A stretch of DNA of 64,000 nucleotides from Roseiarcus sp963809245 (lineage in GTDB: Bacteria > Pseudomonadota > Alphaproteobacteria > Rhizobiales > Beijerinckiaceae): the NCBI GenBank assembly GCA_963809245.1, contig CAWEIU010000008.1:1-64000 (forward strand), given 5' to 3'. How positions within the stretch are numbered: the first letter of the stretch is position 1; every line of letters begins with the position of its first letter. Made by a program: the position numbers and the translations under genes. The notes below the pieces were generated by a model. That model was not told the DNA's origin. It worked only from the letters and a program-made list of their open reading frames with translations, and made no database searches. Of the stretch, positions 53,852-63,051 are shown one piece after another.

Positions 53852-56515
53852 CTAGGTCGCCTTGGCGAACTGATAGTTTTCGCTCGCGGCTCTGGTGAGC
53901 GGTGTCTCGTCCCCCGCGTCGCCGGGGCCGATCGAGCGCGTCTCCAGCCGCACCGCCCACGCGCTGTAGCCGAAAGCGCGCTCCACCGCATGCGCCATCG
54001 TGCCGTCGAATTGGCCGGCCTCGGCTTCGAACGCTTCGTCGCCGAGCGCCAAGTTGATTAGCGGTTCGAGCGCGTCGCGCCGGGCCAGAAACATCGTCCC
54101 GGCGACGAAGGCCGCCTTCGCGGCTTCCTCTGGCCGCAGGCCGAGGCGGCTGGCCAGCCACGCCACGCGCGCATGGTTCGAGCCCAGATAGTTGGCGACC
54201 GGCAGCACGTGTCCGGCGGCGCCGATCAAGCCAACCTTGGGATCGGCGCGCATCTGCTCGATGGCCCAAGCAATTTGATTGGGCGGAGCCAGGCTGGCGA
54301 GAATCTCGTCGCGCCATTGGTCGCCGTCGCCGCGCTGCGGCGTCTTCTTGGTGTGCAGCTTGAGCACGACGGGATAGCTCCCTCGGTCGATACGGCGCAA
54401 CGCCTTCAGGAACGGCAGCACGTCGCGACCGCGATTGTCGAAGACGAAGATCGTATGCGCAATCCCGCGCCGTTCAAGAATCGTGCGGATGGCCGCCTCG
54501 TGGGCGCCAATCGTGGTGATGAACAGATGACGCCGCGGGCCGATCGGATGCAGTGCGTCGAGCATGTGCTCCATGATGTCGACGTAGAAGACGTGCAGTA
54601 CGATCGCGACGTTCGGCTCCTGCGGCAGCGATGCGCCGGCGCGGTCGAGCGCATAGGCGCGCGCCAAGGCGACGCGGGTCGCTTCCAGATACGCGTAGCC
54701 GCACCGCCGATCGGGCTCGAGATGGGCGCCTTCCGCCCATTCGTTCCAGGCGTTGACAAACACCAACCGCTCGCCTGCGCTCGGCGCGCTCGCCGTCGTT
54801 TCGCGCACCGCGTTGACCAACCACTCCCCGTAGGCTCTTGGCGAGGAATTGACGAGCGTGATGCCGCGTCCGGGTCGCCGCGCCTCATTGTCCCACATCG
54901 GGCAAACCGAGCGAAACAGCCGATAGCTTGGACGCTCGTAGCGGCGGCTGAGCTCGACCCAGTAGGAATAGTCGAGTGCGTGGCCGGAGAATTCCGGATT
55001 GAGCAATCGGCGGCTCGGCGTCAGATTCTTCGGGCCGGGCGCCGGGGGCTGATTGGGTGGGAACTCGACGGCGGCGTCGCAGCCATAGTCGGCCGGGTCG
55101 ATCGGCCCGAACGAATGGGTGCAGATCAAGTAGAGGTCGCCGACGCCGTTGTCTCGGCACCAGGCCCGCCAACGCTGCGCCGTCGCCTTCATCGAAGGCA
55201 ATAGCTGTGGCCGGTAGACAAGCAGTGCAGGCCGGCCGTTGACCCTGAGATAGCGTCGGTCCTTCAGGTATTTGCTGACATGGGCGATGAATGCGAGGTC
55301 GTCGTCGGCGGAATAGTTCTGCTCGAGCAGAACCGACCCTTCGAGACCGTCCCAGCGGCGGGTCCAGTTCTCGTTGGCCCAGCAGAGGCAGAACGTCTGG
55401 TCGAGATCGAGATTGTCGAGAATGTTCTGTAGCGGTCGTTCGAGGACGATGTGGCCGTTGAACCAATAGAAATAGATACAGAAGGCGGAGACGCCGTAGG
55501 TCGCGGCAAGCGCCGCCTGCCGCCGCTGCACGTCGGGATTGCGCAGGTCGTAGAACCCGAGCTCGCCGGGCAGATGCGGCTGGTAGTGCCCTTCGAATTG
55601 CGGCTGCGCCCGCGTGACGTTGCTCCACTCCGTGAAGCCTTTGCCCCACCAGCGATCGTTCTCGGGAATCGGGTGGAACTGCGGGAGATAGAAAGCGACC
55701 ACGCGAACATCGGAGAGCGGCGGCTCGGCGTCTTCGAGCAGCGGGGTCGGAGCAGTATCCTTGACATTGTAGCCGAAAACCGCCTGCGCGGCCTCGACGA
55801 AATCGCGATCCGCCGCTCCGCCTCCAAGCAGGACGGGCGCGAGGCCGTCGGCCACGCCATACGTCGCGCGACGCTCTCGTTCTCCAGAACTCACGTAGTG
55901 GACAAGCGGATTGACGCCGGATTCGGCGACGTCAGCATTGGCGGCGAGATACCAGTCGCCGTCGAAGGTCGGATTCGGCATGCGGCCTTGGAGCGCGCCT
56001 ATGCGCAGGTAATGGACAAGCGGATTGACGCCAGAGGCGGCGACATCGGGATTGGTCCGCGCGTACCAACGGCCGTCGAACAGCGGATGTGGCTGGCGGC
56101 CCTCGAAGCCGCCGATCTGCAGATAGTGCTTGAGCAGCTTGGCCTCGCCGCGCCGCCCAAGCTCGGGAATCGTCTTGGCGTAATGGACGGCGTCGAACAG
56201 GCCGGATTTCGCCACTAGCCGAGCGTCCCGCTTGAGCTGCTGGCGCTTGCGGAAACGTTCGAGCGGCGAAAGGGCGCCGGGCCGCTTCGGGGCGCCGCGA
56301 AGCGCCGAGACGACGCGCCAAAAGGCCTCAACGAGTCGACCGCTCGCGGGAGGCTCCGCCTGTTCACGGATCTCGGCGACGATCTTGGCCAGACGCAACG
56401 CGCGCGCCTGCGTCAAAGCGAGGCGACCTTCGGCAGACGAAGACAGCAGGGTGGCCGGCGCGTTTGGTTGGTCAAACTCTGGTGAAGCAGCCGCCATCGT
56501 CCCAATTCCGAACAT
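53852..56515 (-). CDS. NPDVA-repeat / WbsX (GH99-like) / RgpF multidomain glycan protein
   Basis: An 887-aa protein. Residues about 130-225 hold repeat units (DGRWYARTNPDVAASGVNPL; DGDWYLAANADVAESGVNPL). The middle (about 270-600) is a WbsX/GH99-like domain: VVAFYLPQFHPIPENDRWWG, GFTEWSNVTRAQPQFEGHYQ, FYWFNGH and WANENWTRRWDG. The C-terminal 250 residues are an RgpF-like domain (VFDNRGRDVLPFLKAL, LKLHTKKTPQ, FVAGTMFLARRDAL). WbsX proteins are considered glycosyltransferases or endo-acting enzymes of polysaccharide synthesis. It starts 90 bases after the GT2 gene stop. Fusion of repeats, WbsX and RgpF parallels the broken protein at 6704-11063. Confidence 0.88.
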   Translation of the reverse strand: MFGIGTMAAASPEFDQPNAPATLLSSSAEGRLALTQARALRLAKIVAEIREQAEPPASGRLVEAFWRVVSALRGAPKRPGALSPLERFRKRQQLKRDARLVAKSGLFDAVHYAKTIPELGRRGEAKLLKHYLQIGGFEGRQPHPLFDGRWYARTNPDVAASGVNPLVHYLRIGALQGRMPNPTFDGDWYLAANADVAESGVNPLVHYVSSGERERRATYGVADGLAPVLLGGGAADRDFVEAAQAVFGYNVKDTAPTPLLEDAEPPLSDVRVVAFYLPQFHPIPENDRWWGKGFTEWSNVTRAQPQFEGHYQPHLPGELGFYDLRNPDVQRRQAALAATYGVSAFCIYFYWFNGHIVLERPLQNILDNLDLDQTFCLCWANENWTRRWDGLEGSVLLEQNYSADDDLAFIAHVSKYLKDRRYLRVNGRPALLVYRPQLLPSMKATAQRWRAWCRDNGVGDLYLICTHSFGPIDPADYGCDAAVEFPPNQPPAPGPKNLTPSRRLLNPEFSGHALDYSYWVELSRRYERPSYRLFRSVCPMWDNEARRPGRGITLVNSSPRAYGEWLVNAVRETTASAPSAGERLVFVNAWNEWAEGAHLEPDRRCGYAYLEATRVALARAYALDRAGASLPQEPNVAIVLHVFYVDIMEHMLDALHPIGPRRHLFITTIGAHEAAIRTILERRGIAHTIFVFDNRGRDVLPFLKALRRIDRGSYPVVLKLHTKKTPQRGDGDQWRDEILASLAPPNQIAWAIEQMRADPKVGLIGAAGHVLPVANYLGSNHARVAWLASRLGLRPEEAAKAAFVAGTMFLARRDALEPLINLALGDEAFEAEAGQFDGTMAHAVERAFGYSAWAVRLETRSIGPGDAGDETPLTRAASENYQFAKAT

Positions 56516-56605
56516 CGACCGACGGCTCCTAGGCGTGAGCCGCGTCAGGGTTAGAGGAGAAGGGCGACGCGCCGCCGCGCGTTCTGCCGCCCACGCGATT
56601 CGACA

Positions 56606-58945
56606 TCACAGATAGGCGATCCACGGCTTCATCCGGCGCGAGAGCTCCGCGATGTCGTAGTTCGAGGATTGAAGCGACAGATTGGGATTGTAATACGGAT
56701 CGTTCTCGATCGCAGCCGCCCATCGGTCGCGGAAATTGGCGCATTCGCGCGCGAAGCGGGCCTTCTTCTCCGGCGTGTCCTCGTAGCCGCGCGACAGCAA
56801 CTCGTGATGAACAAGTTCGGCGAACGGCGTCCAAACGTTTCGATAGCCCTTCGATCGCACTTTCAGGCAAAAGTCGATGTCGTTGAAGGCGACGGGAAAA
56901 TCGATGGCGTCCAAGCCACGCGCTTCGAGAAACACCGACTTGCGCACGACCAGGCAGGCGCCAGTCACGGCGGAGACGGCGCGCGTCAGGGCCGCCTGGC
57001 CGAAATAGCCCAGCGCCTCCCGGCCCTCGAAAAGGAAGGAATGGCCGGCGACGCCGCCAATGCCGATGACCACGCCGGCGTGCTGTAGGCGGCCGTCGGC
57101 ATAGTACAGCTTCGCGCCGACCGCCCCGACCTCGGGCCGAACGGCGTGCGAGACCATCTCGCTGAGCCAATCCGGCCGCATGACCTCGATGTCGTTGTTG
57201 AGCAGCGTCAGGATCGTCCCCTTGGCTGCCGACACAGCCATGTTGTTCATCGCTGAGAAGTTGAACGGCCCGGAATAGGGGAGAATTCGGACGCGTCGAT
57301 CGGCGCGCAGAGAATCGAACAGCGCCTTCGTTTCCGGCTCCCGGCTGTCGTGATCGACGATCAACAGCTCGAGATTGGGATAATCCGTCTTGTTGAGCAC
57401 GCCGTCGGCGCATACGGCTGTCAGGTCGGCGCGGTCCTTGGTGAGGACGATCACCGAGACCAACGGATTGGGCTCCGGGACGCGGCGAACGACGCGGGAG
57501 CGATGGGGATCGAGCGGGCTCGGCGTCACCGTAGCGCCCTCTCCTTCTCGATCGAGGAACTCCTGAATCGCCCGGCGCGCCGATTCCGAACATCGCTCTA
57601 GTTGGTCCGCCGAGAAGCTCGAGCCCTTGGCGCCGCGCCGCCAGCGATAGAGGACTTCGGGGATGTGGCGAATGCGGTCGCTCGAGGACGCCGCCCAGGC
57701 CCTGAGGATCAGGTCGTGATCCTGGCTGCCCTCGAAACCCAGGCGAAAGCCGCCGATCCGGTTCAGCAGCGCGCGTCGGTAGACGCCGAGATGGCTGACC
57801 ATATTCTGCCCGAACAGCAGCTCGGGATTGAAGTCGGGCTTGAAATAGGGCTCGTAGGGACGCCCTCGCTCGTCCATCTGGTCTTCGTCGGAATAGATCA
57901 CGTCGACGTCCGGGCGGGCGTCGATCTCCACGGCGACCTCGTAGAGCGCGGTCTCGTGGAGAATGTCGTCGTGATCCATCAGCGCGACGAAATCGCCCGT
58001 CGCGAGCTCTAGCGCCGAATTACTGGCGGCGCAGATGTTGCCGTTCTTCGCGCGGTGAACGACCTTGATCCGCTTGTCCGTCGCGGCCAATTCGTCGAGC
58101 GTGCGCCCGACGTCCGGATTGGGCGAGGCGTCGTTGGCGATGCACAGCTCCCAATTCTCGTAGGATTGCGCCATCACCAACTCGATCGCCTGCCGCAGGA
58201 ACGCAATCGGCGGATCGTAGACGGGCATCACCACCGAGATCAGCGGCGTCGAGGCGAGGTCGGCGATGTGCCGCCGGATCGCTCCGCGGTCGAGTTCGGT
58301 CAGCTCGTCCCCGAACCGCCCGCGCGCCTTGCGCCAACCCGACTTCTCATAGTGCAAAAGCGGATTGATCCCCGCTTTGGCGACGTCGGGATGGTTCGCA
58401 AGATAACTGCGCGTCGAGAAGAACGGACCCGGGTCGCGTCCCTCGCGCGCGCCGAACGCGTAATAGTGCCATGCCGCCTTGATCTTTCCGGCGCCGATGT
58501 CGGCGTAGGTGGAGGCGTACCATTCCTTGTCGAAGAACAGGGAGTTCTTAATTATCGCGATATTCGCCTTGTCGGGCTTGAAGCGGGCGCGCAGATGCGC
58601 CCACAGCTTGCCAAGACGCGTGCGCTTTCCCCGCAACTGCGCCGTCCGGCGCATGAGGCCGAGCGCGACTTCGAAAGATTTCTTACGGATCGCCAATTCG
58701 GCGCGCGCTTCGACAGTCTTCAGGCGGCGCGCGAGCTCGCCGCGGCGCTTGCGCAAGGCGAGTCCGAGGCGGACGTTGCGGCGTCGGATCGCCGCAAGAC
58801 GTTTGATCTCGTCACGCGCCTGCGCCAATTCCGCGGCGAGTTCCGCCTCGCGGCTGTCGGGGCTCGATGAGCGCTGACAGCCGACGGCGAAGACCTCTCC
58901 GGCTTCGTGCAGGCGCATTTCGGCCCGTTCGGTCGCATCGTTCAT
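56606..58945 (-). CDS. tandem-domain GT2 glycosyltransferase with coiled-coil N-terminus
   Basis: A 779-aa protein. N-terminal coiled coil (about 20-110), one NPDVA-type repeat (FFDKEWYASTYADIGAG; YLANHPDVAKAGINPLLHYE), then two complete GT2 catalytic domains. The first has ISVVMPVYDPPIAFLRQAIE, LMDHDD and YSDEDQMDERG. The second has VSVIVLTKDRADLTAVCADG, LLNNDIEV and the end motif GYEDTPEKKARFARECA (WbbL-like). The two active sites probably add two different or consecutive sugars, for example rhamnose, since it follows rfbA directly. Confidence 0.9.
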   Translation of the reverse strand: MNDATERAEMRLHEAGEVFAVGCQRSSSPDSREAELAAELAQARDEIKRLAAIRRRNVRLGLALRKRRGELARRLKTVEARAELAIRKKSFEVALGLMRRTAQLRGKRTRLGKLWAHLRARFKPDKANIAIIKNSLFFDKEWYASTYADIGAGKIKAAWHYYAFGAREGRDPGPFFSTRSYLANHPDVAKAGINPLLHYEKSGWRKARGRFGDELTELDRGAIRRHIADLASTPLISVVMPVYDPPIAFLRQAIELVMAQSYENWELCIANDASPNPDVGRTLDELAATDKRIKVVHRAKNGNICAASNSALELATGDFVALMDHDDILHETALYEVAVEIDARPDVDVIYSDEDQMDERGRPYEPYFKPDFNPELLFGQNMVSHLGVYRRALLNRIGGFRLGFEGSQDHDLILRAWAASSSDRIRHIPEVLYRWRRGAKGSSFSADQLERCSESARRAIQEFLDREGEGATVTPSPLDPHRSRVVRRVPEPNPLVSVIVLTKDRADLTAVCADGVLNKTDYPNLELLIVDHDSREPETKALFDSLRADRRVRILPYSGPFNFSAMNNMAVSAAKGTILTLLNNDIEVMRPDWLSEMVSHAVRPEVGAVGAKLYYADGRLQHAGVVIGIGGVAGHSFLFEGREALGYFGQAALTRAVSAVTGACLVVRKSVFLEARGLDAIDFPVAFNDIDFCLKVRSKGYRNVWTPFAELVHHELLSRGYEDTPEKKARFARECANFRDRWAAAIENDPYYNPNLSLQSSNYDIAELSRRMKPWIAYL

Positions 58946-59032
58946 GCAGCCTCCGAGTGTCGGCGGACGCCCGCTAGCGTCGAAGCGCGTCCCTGCGTCG
59001 CCGTTGGCCGAGCGTGCCTTGCCATCACGGCT

Positions 59033-59896
59033 TCACAGGCTCCTGAGGTATTGTCCGTAGGCGCTCTTGGCGAGCGCCTCGGCCGCTCTCTCGAACTCGG
59101 AGGCGGAAATCCACTTCTGGTTGAAGGCGATCTCTTCCAGGCAGGCGATACGGAATCCCTGGCGCTTCTCGAGCGTGCGAACGAACTCGGAAGCTTCGAG
59201 CAGGGAATCGGGGGTGCCGGTGTCGAGCCAGGCGAAGCCGCGGCCCATCTTCTCGACGGCGAGTTCGCCGCGCTCGAGATAGAGGCGGTTGAGGTCGGTG
59301 ATCTCCAATTCGCCGCGCGCAGACGGCTTCAGGGACGCGGCGAACTCGGGCGCGTTCGAATCATAGAAATAGAGCCCCGTGACCGCCCACGACGAGCGGG
59401 GCTTGCGCGGCTTTTCCTCGATCGACAAAGCGCGGCCTTCGCCATCGAACTCCACCACGCCGTAACGCTCGGGATCCTGCACATGATAGGCGAAGACGGT
59501 CGCGCCGCTCTTCTTCTCGCCCGCGCTGCGGAACATGTCGGAGACGCCGTGGCCGTAGAAGAGGTTGTCGCCGAGGATGAGCGCGGATTCCTGGCCCGCC
59601 ACGAAATCGGCGCCGATGATGTAAGCCTGGGCCAACCCGTCAGGCCGTGGCTGCTCGGCGTAGGAGATCGAAAGTCCCCATTGCGAGCCGTCGCCGAGCA
59701 GGCGCTGGAAGTTGGGGAGGTCATGGGGGGTCGAGATGATGAGGATCTCGCGCACGCCGGCGAGCATCAGCGTCGACAGCGGGTAATAGATCATCGGCTT
59801 GTCGTAGACGGGCAGAAGCTGCTTCGACATCGCCAGCGTCATCGGATGCAGGCGCGTCCCGCTGCCGCCCGCCAATATGATCCCCCGCATCGACAT
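59033..59896 (-). CDS. rfbA: glucose-1-phosphate thymidylyltransferase
   Basis: A 287-aa RfbA/RmlA. The catalytic loop GGSGTRLHPMTLAMSKQLLP and YYPLSTLMLAGVREILII are intact, and so is the sugar-binding region. It makes dTDP-glucose from dTTP and glucose-1-phosphate, step 1 of dTDP-L-rhamnose synthesis. It lies 12 bases after rfbD in the rfbBCDA operon. A nearly identical truncated copy lies inverted at 2523-3230. Confidence 0.95.
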   Translation of the reverse strand: MSMRGIILAGGSGTRLHPMTLAMSKQLLPVYDKPMIYYPLSTLMLAGVREILIISTPHDLPNFQRLLGDGSQWGLSISYAEQPRPDGLAQAYIIGADFVAGQESALILGDNLFYGHGVSDMFRSAGEKKSGATVFAYHVQDPERYGVVEFDGEGRALSIEEKPRKPRSSWAVTGLYFYDSNAPEFAASLKPSARGELEITDLNRLYLERGELAVEKMGRGFAWLDTGTPDSLLEASEFVRTLEKRQGFRIACLEEIAFNQKWISASEFERAAEALAKSAYGQYLRSL

Positions 59897-59908
59897 ACTC
59901 CCTTTGAA

Positions 59909-60796
59909 TTAACCGCCGGCCATCAACCGCGCGACGCAGGACGCAAGCGAGGCGCGCCAGTGCGGCGGGTGGACGGCATAGACGGCTTGCAGCTTCTCGG
60001 TGTGGAGGCGCGAATTGGCGGGACGCCGCGCCGGCGTCGGATATTGCGCGGTCGCGATCGGCTCGACCCTCACGGGCGAACGACCGAAACGCTGGGCCTC
60101 GGCGAAGATGGCCTCCGCGAACTCGGCCCAGGTCGCCTCTCCCGATCCGACGAGATGAAAGACGCCGTGCAAGTCAGCGTCGCCAGGGGCGGCGACGAGG
60201 CGGCGCGCAACGGCGAGGATGGCGTCGGCGATGTCGAGCGCGCTCGTGGGCGAACCGCGCTGGTCGGCGACGACGCGGACCGTATCGCGCGTCTCGCCGA
60301 GACGCAGCATGGTCTTCACGAAATTCGCGCCGTACGGGGAATAGACCCAGGCCGTGCGCAACACGACATGGGCGGGGTTTGCTTCGGCGGCGGCGAGCTC
60401 GCCTGCGAGCTTGGAGCGCCCGTAGGCGTTGATCGGCGCGAGCGCGTCGTCCTCGCGATAGGGGGCCGGCGAAGTTCCGTCGAACACGTAGTCGGTCGAA
60501 AGTTGGATAACCGGCCTGCCGCGGCCGGCGGCGGCGCGCGCGATCGCGCCGGCGGCCGCGCCGTTGATCGCCATTGCGATCTCGGGTTCGGCCTCCGCCT
60601 TGTCGACAGCGGTGTAGGCCGCAGCGTTGACGACGATGTCGGCTGACGAAGCGCCGATCGCTTCGGCGAGGCGCTCGGGCTGAAGCAGATCGTATTCCGG
60701 CCGGCCGAGCGCCTCGATCGCGACGCCTTGCGCGGCGCCACGCTCGAGCAGGGCTCGGGCGACCTGTCCCTGTGTCCCGGTGACGAGAACGCGCAT
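59909..60796 (-). CDS. rfbD: dTDP-4-dehydrorhamnose reductase
   Basis: A 295-aa RmlD. Nucleotide-binding MRVLVTGTQGQVARAL and the catalytic YGRSK (Tyr-x3-Lys) are present; substrate segment STDYVFDG is typical. It reduces dTDP-4-dehydro-L-rhamnose with NAD(P)H, the last step of the pathway. ATG 60796 is preferred over 60826, because the upstream rfbC ends 9 bases before it. Confidence 0.94.
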   Translation of the reverse strand: MRVLVTGTQGQVARALLERGAAQGVAIEALGRPEYDLLQPERLAEAIGASSADIVVNAAAYTAVDKAEAEPEIAMAINGAAAGAIARAAAGRGRPVIQLSTDYVFDGTSPAPYREDDALAPINAYGRSKLAGELAAAEANPAHVVLRTAWVYSPYGANFVKTMLRLGETRDTVRVVADQRGSPTSALDIADAILAVARRLVAAPGDADLHGVFHLVGSGEATWAEFAEAIFAEAQRFGRSPVRVEPIATAQYPTPARRPANSRLHTEKLQAVYAVHPPHWRASLASCVARLMAGG

Positions 60797-60804
60797 GGCG
60801 GCGC

Positions 60805-61359
60805 CTAGTCGAAGAAATGCGGGCATTCCGCAAGTCGCGGGTGCCGCCGGTCTTTGTCGGAGAGAACGGCTCGCGCCGGATCGACGGGCCAGACGATCCC
60901 CAGCGCGGGGTCGTCGAACGCCAGGCCGTGATCGTGCTGCGGCGAATAATAGTTCGTCACTTTGTACAGCACCTCGGTATCCGGCTCGAGCGTGCAGAAG
61001 CCGTGCGCAAAGCCGATCGGCACGAGAAGCTGGCGCCAGTTCTCCTCCGACAGCTCGGTCGCGACGTGACGGCCGAACGTGGGAGACGAGCGGCGCAGGT
61101 CCACCGCGACGTCGAGAATGCGGCCGCGCGTGACGCGAATCAGCTTGTCCTGCGCGAAGGGCGGCGACTGGAAATGAAGGCCGCGCAGCGTGCCGATCTC
61201 GGCCGAGCGCGAATGGTTGTCCTGCACGAAGTCGAGGTCGAGTCCGGCCTCCGCCGCCGCTCGGCGACTGTACGTCTCGGAGAAGAAGCCGCGATGGTCG
61301 CCGAACTTCTTCGCCGTGATGATTTTGACGTCGGGAATGGCGGTGTTTTCCACGAGCAC
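60805..61359 (-). CDS. rfbC: dTDP-4-dehydrorhamnose 3,5-epimerase
   Basis: A 184-aa cupin-fold RmlC. Catalytic His and Asp lie in GLHFQSPPFAQDKLIRV and DVAVDLRRSSPTFG; GFAHGFCTLEPDTEVLYKV is the family signature. It epimerises C3 and C5 of dTDP-4-dehydro-6-deoxyglucose. GTG 61359 is the start. Adjacent genes supply steps 2 and 4. Confidence 0.95.
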   Translation of the reverse strand: MLVENTAIPDVKIITAKKFGDHRGFFSETYSRRAAAEAGLDLDFVQDNHSRSAEIGTLRGLHFQSPPFAQDKLIRVTRGRILDVAVDLRRSSPTFGRHVATELSEENWRQLLVPIGFAHGFCTLEPDTEVLYKVTNYYSPQHDHGLAFDDPALGIVWPVDPARAVLSDKDRRHPRLAECPHFFD

Positions 61360-61405
61360 GTCGAAATCCCCTCTCTCCGTGAAAACCAGCTACCGTGAGA
61401 AAAAA

Positions 61406-62476
61406 TCAGACGGTCATCCCGAGCCGCTCGCCGCGATAGGCGCCAGAGCGAATAGCCTCCCACCACGGACGATTGGCCAGATACCATTCGACGGTCTTGC
61501 GCAGGCCGTCCTCGAACGTGACGCGGGGCCGCCAACCGAGCTCTCGCTCGATTTTCGAGCTGTCGATGGCGTAGCGCAGATCGTGGCCTGGCCGATCGTG
61601 CACGAAGGCAATGAGTTCTCGCCGGCTGCCTGGGCGAGGGAGCGGGACATAGTCATCGACGAGATCGCAGATCGCCTCGACGACATCGATGTTCCGGCGC
61701 TCGCTGCGGCCGCCGATATTGTAGCATTCGCCAGGAATCCCTTGGCACGCGACGAGCAGAAGAGCCTCCGCGTGATCCTCGACGAATAGCCAGTCGCGCA
61801 CGTTCTCGCCCTTGCCATAGACCGGGAGAGGCTTGCCCTCCAGCGCATTGAGCACCATCAGGGGGATGAGTTTTTCTGGAAAGTGATACGGCCCGTAGTT
61901 GTTCGAGCAATTCGTGATGAGGACCGGCAGGCCATAGGTGTGCCCCCAGGCCCGCGCGAGATGGTCGGAGCCGGCCTTTGAGGCGGAATAGGGCGAGCTC
62001 GGCGCATAAGGCGTGTCCTCGCGGAAAAGACCTTCCGGACCGAGGGCGCCAAAGACTTCGTCAGTCGAGATATGGTGAAAACGAAAGGAAGGTTTCGCTT
62101 TTTCACTCAGGCCCCGCCAATACCCGAGCGATGCCTGCAGCATCGTGTAAGTGCCGACCAAATTCGTCTCGACGAACGCGCCGGGACCGTCGATCGAACG
62201 GTCGACGTGACTTTCGGCCGCGAGATGCATCACGATGTCGGGGCGGAAGTCGTCCAGCGTCCGCCGCACGGCGGCGCCGTCGCATATGTCGCCCTGAACG
62301 AAGCGATAGTTCGGACTACCGCTCACCGGCTCGAGCGAGCTCAGGTTGCCCGCATAAGTGAGCTTGTCGAACACCAAGACCTGGTGCGGCGTTTGCGACA
62401 GCGCGAACCGCACGACCGCAGAACCGATGAACCCGGCGCCGCCGGTCACAAGGATACGCTTCTTAGCTCCCGTCAT
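61406..62476 (-). CDS. rfbB: dTDP-glucose 4,6-dehydratase
   Basis: A 356-aa RmlB. It has the Rossmann motif TGGAGFIGSAVV, the active-site Asp-Glu pair in HISTDEVFGAL, and catalytic YSASK. It removes water from dTDP-glucose to give the 4-keto-6-deoxy intermediate. First gene of the rfbBCDA operon, which continues through the glycosyltransferases to about 49.6 kb. Confidence 0.96.
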   Translation of the reverse strand: MTGAKKRILVTGGAGFIGSAVVRFALSQTPHQVLVFDKLTYAGNLSSLEPVSGSPNYRFVQGDICDGAAVRRTLDDFRPDIVMHLAAESHVDRSIDGPGAFVETNLVGTYTMLQASLGYWRGLSEKAKPSFRFHHISTDEVFGALGPEGLFREDTPYAPSSPYSASKAGSDHLARAWGHTYGLPVLITNCSNNYGPYHFPEKLIPLMVLNALEGKPLPVYGKGENVRDWLFVEDHAEALLLVACQGIPGECYNIGGRSERRNIDVVEAICDLVDDYVPLPRPGSRRELIAFVHDRPGHDLRYAIDSSKIERELGWRPRVTFEDGLRKTVEWYLANRPWWEAIRSGAYRGERLGMTV

Positions 62477-63051
62477 GGCGCCCTCTTTCGCCCAGAATAA
62501 GACGTCGTGTCAAACGCGCCTTCCTTAGGTTGTGACTTTGGGGTCAATTCATGCGGTCTCGGCGATAGCGGCTGGATTGTCGCAGGAGGAAATATGTCAA
62601 ATGAGTGACGTGGCGATTGCGGTCTTTCGGTCAGTTGTTGCTCATCGTCTTGCGTACATTGGAGACATTATTCAATGACTCGTAAAGCTTGCCCGAAATG
62701 CCCATGGTCTTCAAGTCATTGCTTGTGGCGGCCCCGCTTTCCGGCCGTGCCCGTGATAACGGCGCTTGGGTCCGTGGGTCAGCGCTGCGGCAACCACGAA
62801 GCGCCGGTGGGTCTCAGCCGTCGAAGGCTATTGGCTAGAGCGTTCTGCAGTTACGTGGAACCGTCATTGCGAGCGGAGCGAAGCAAACCAGCGATCGAGG
62901 TCTCGCCAGCAAATCGCGAGTCGTTCCGTGGGCGCCTCAATTTGCGGACGCCTCGATCTCTGGATCACCGCGCTTCGCTCGCGATGACGACAGGGGGCCG
63001 GCTCAACCTAACGACAGCGCGCCCTAGGGGCACGCGCGCGCGGCTTGAGAG
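62477..63051. other. intergenic stretch containing a repeat element
   Basis: About 575 bases without a supported gene. It presumably holds the rfbB promoter near 62480-62560. An inverted-repeat element lies at 62862-62989. Just left of it, at about 62835, CTAGAGCGTTCTGCAG resembles the ends of the IS630 elements and may be a solo end. Confidence 0.45.
62862..62989. repeat. intergenic inverted-repeat element (CGTCATTGCGAGCG type)
   Basis: Begins CGTCATTGCGAGCGGAGCGA and ends CGCTTCGCTCGCGATGACG, imperfect inverted repeats around a short core. This end sequence is a familiar intergenic palindromic repeat of alphaproteobacterial and other genomes, non-coding, possibly MITE-like. Confidence 0.65.

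Noticed and set aside
58907..60646. 579-residue plus-strand frame antisense to rfbA and rfbD.
   Set aside because: Antisense shadow. The same artificial text also appears antisense to the truncated rfbA at 2319-3290, as expected from the duplication.
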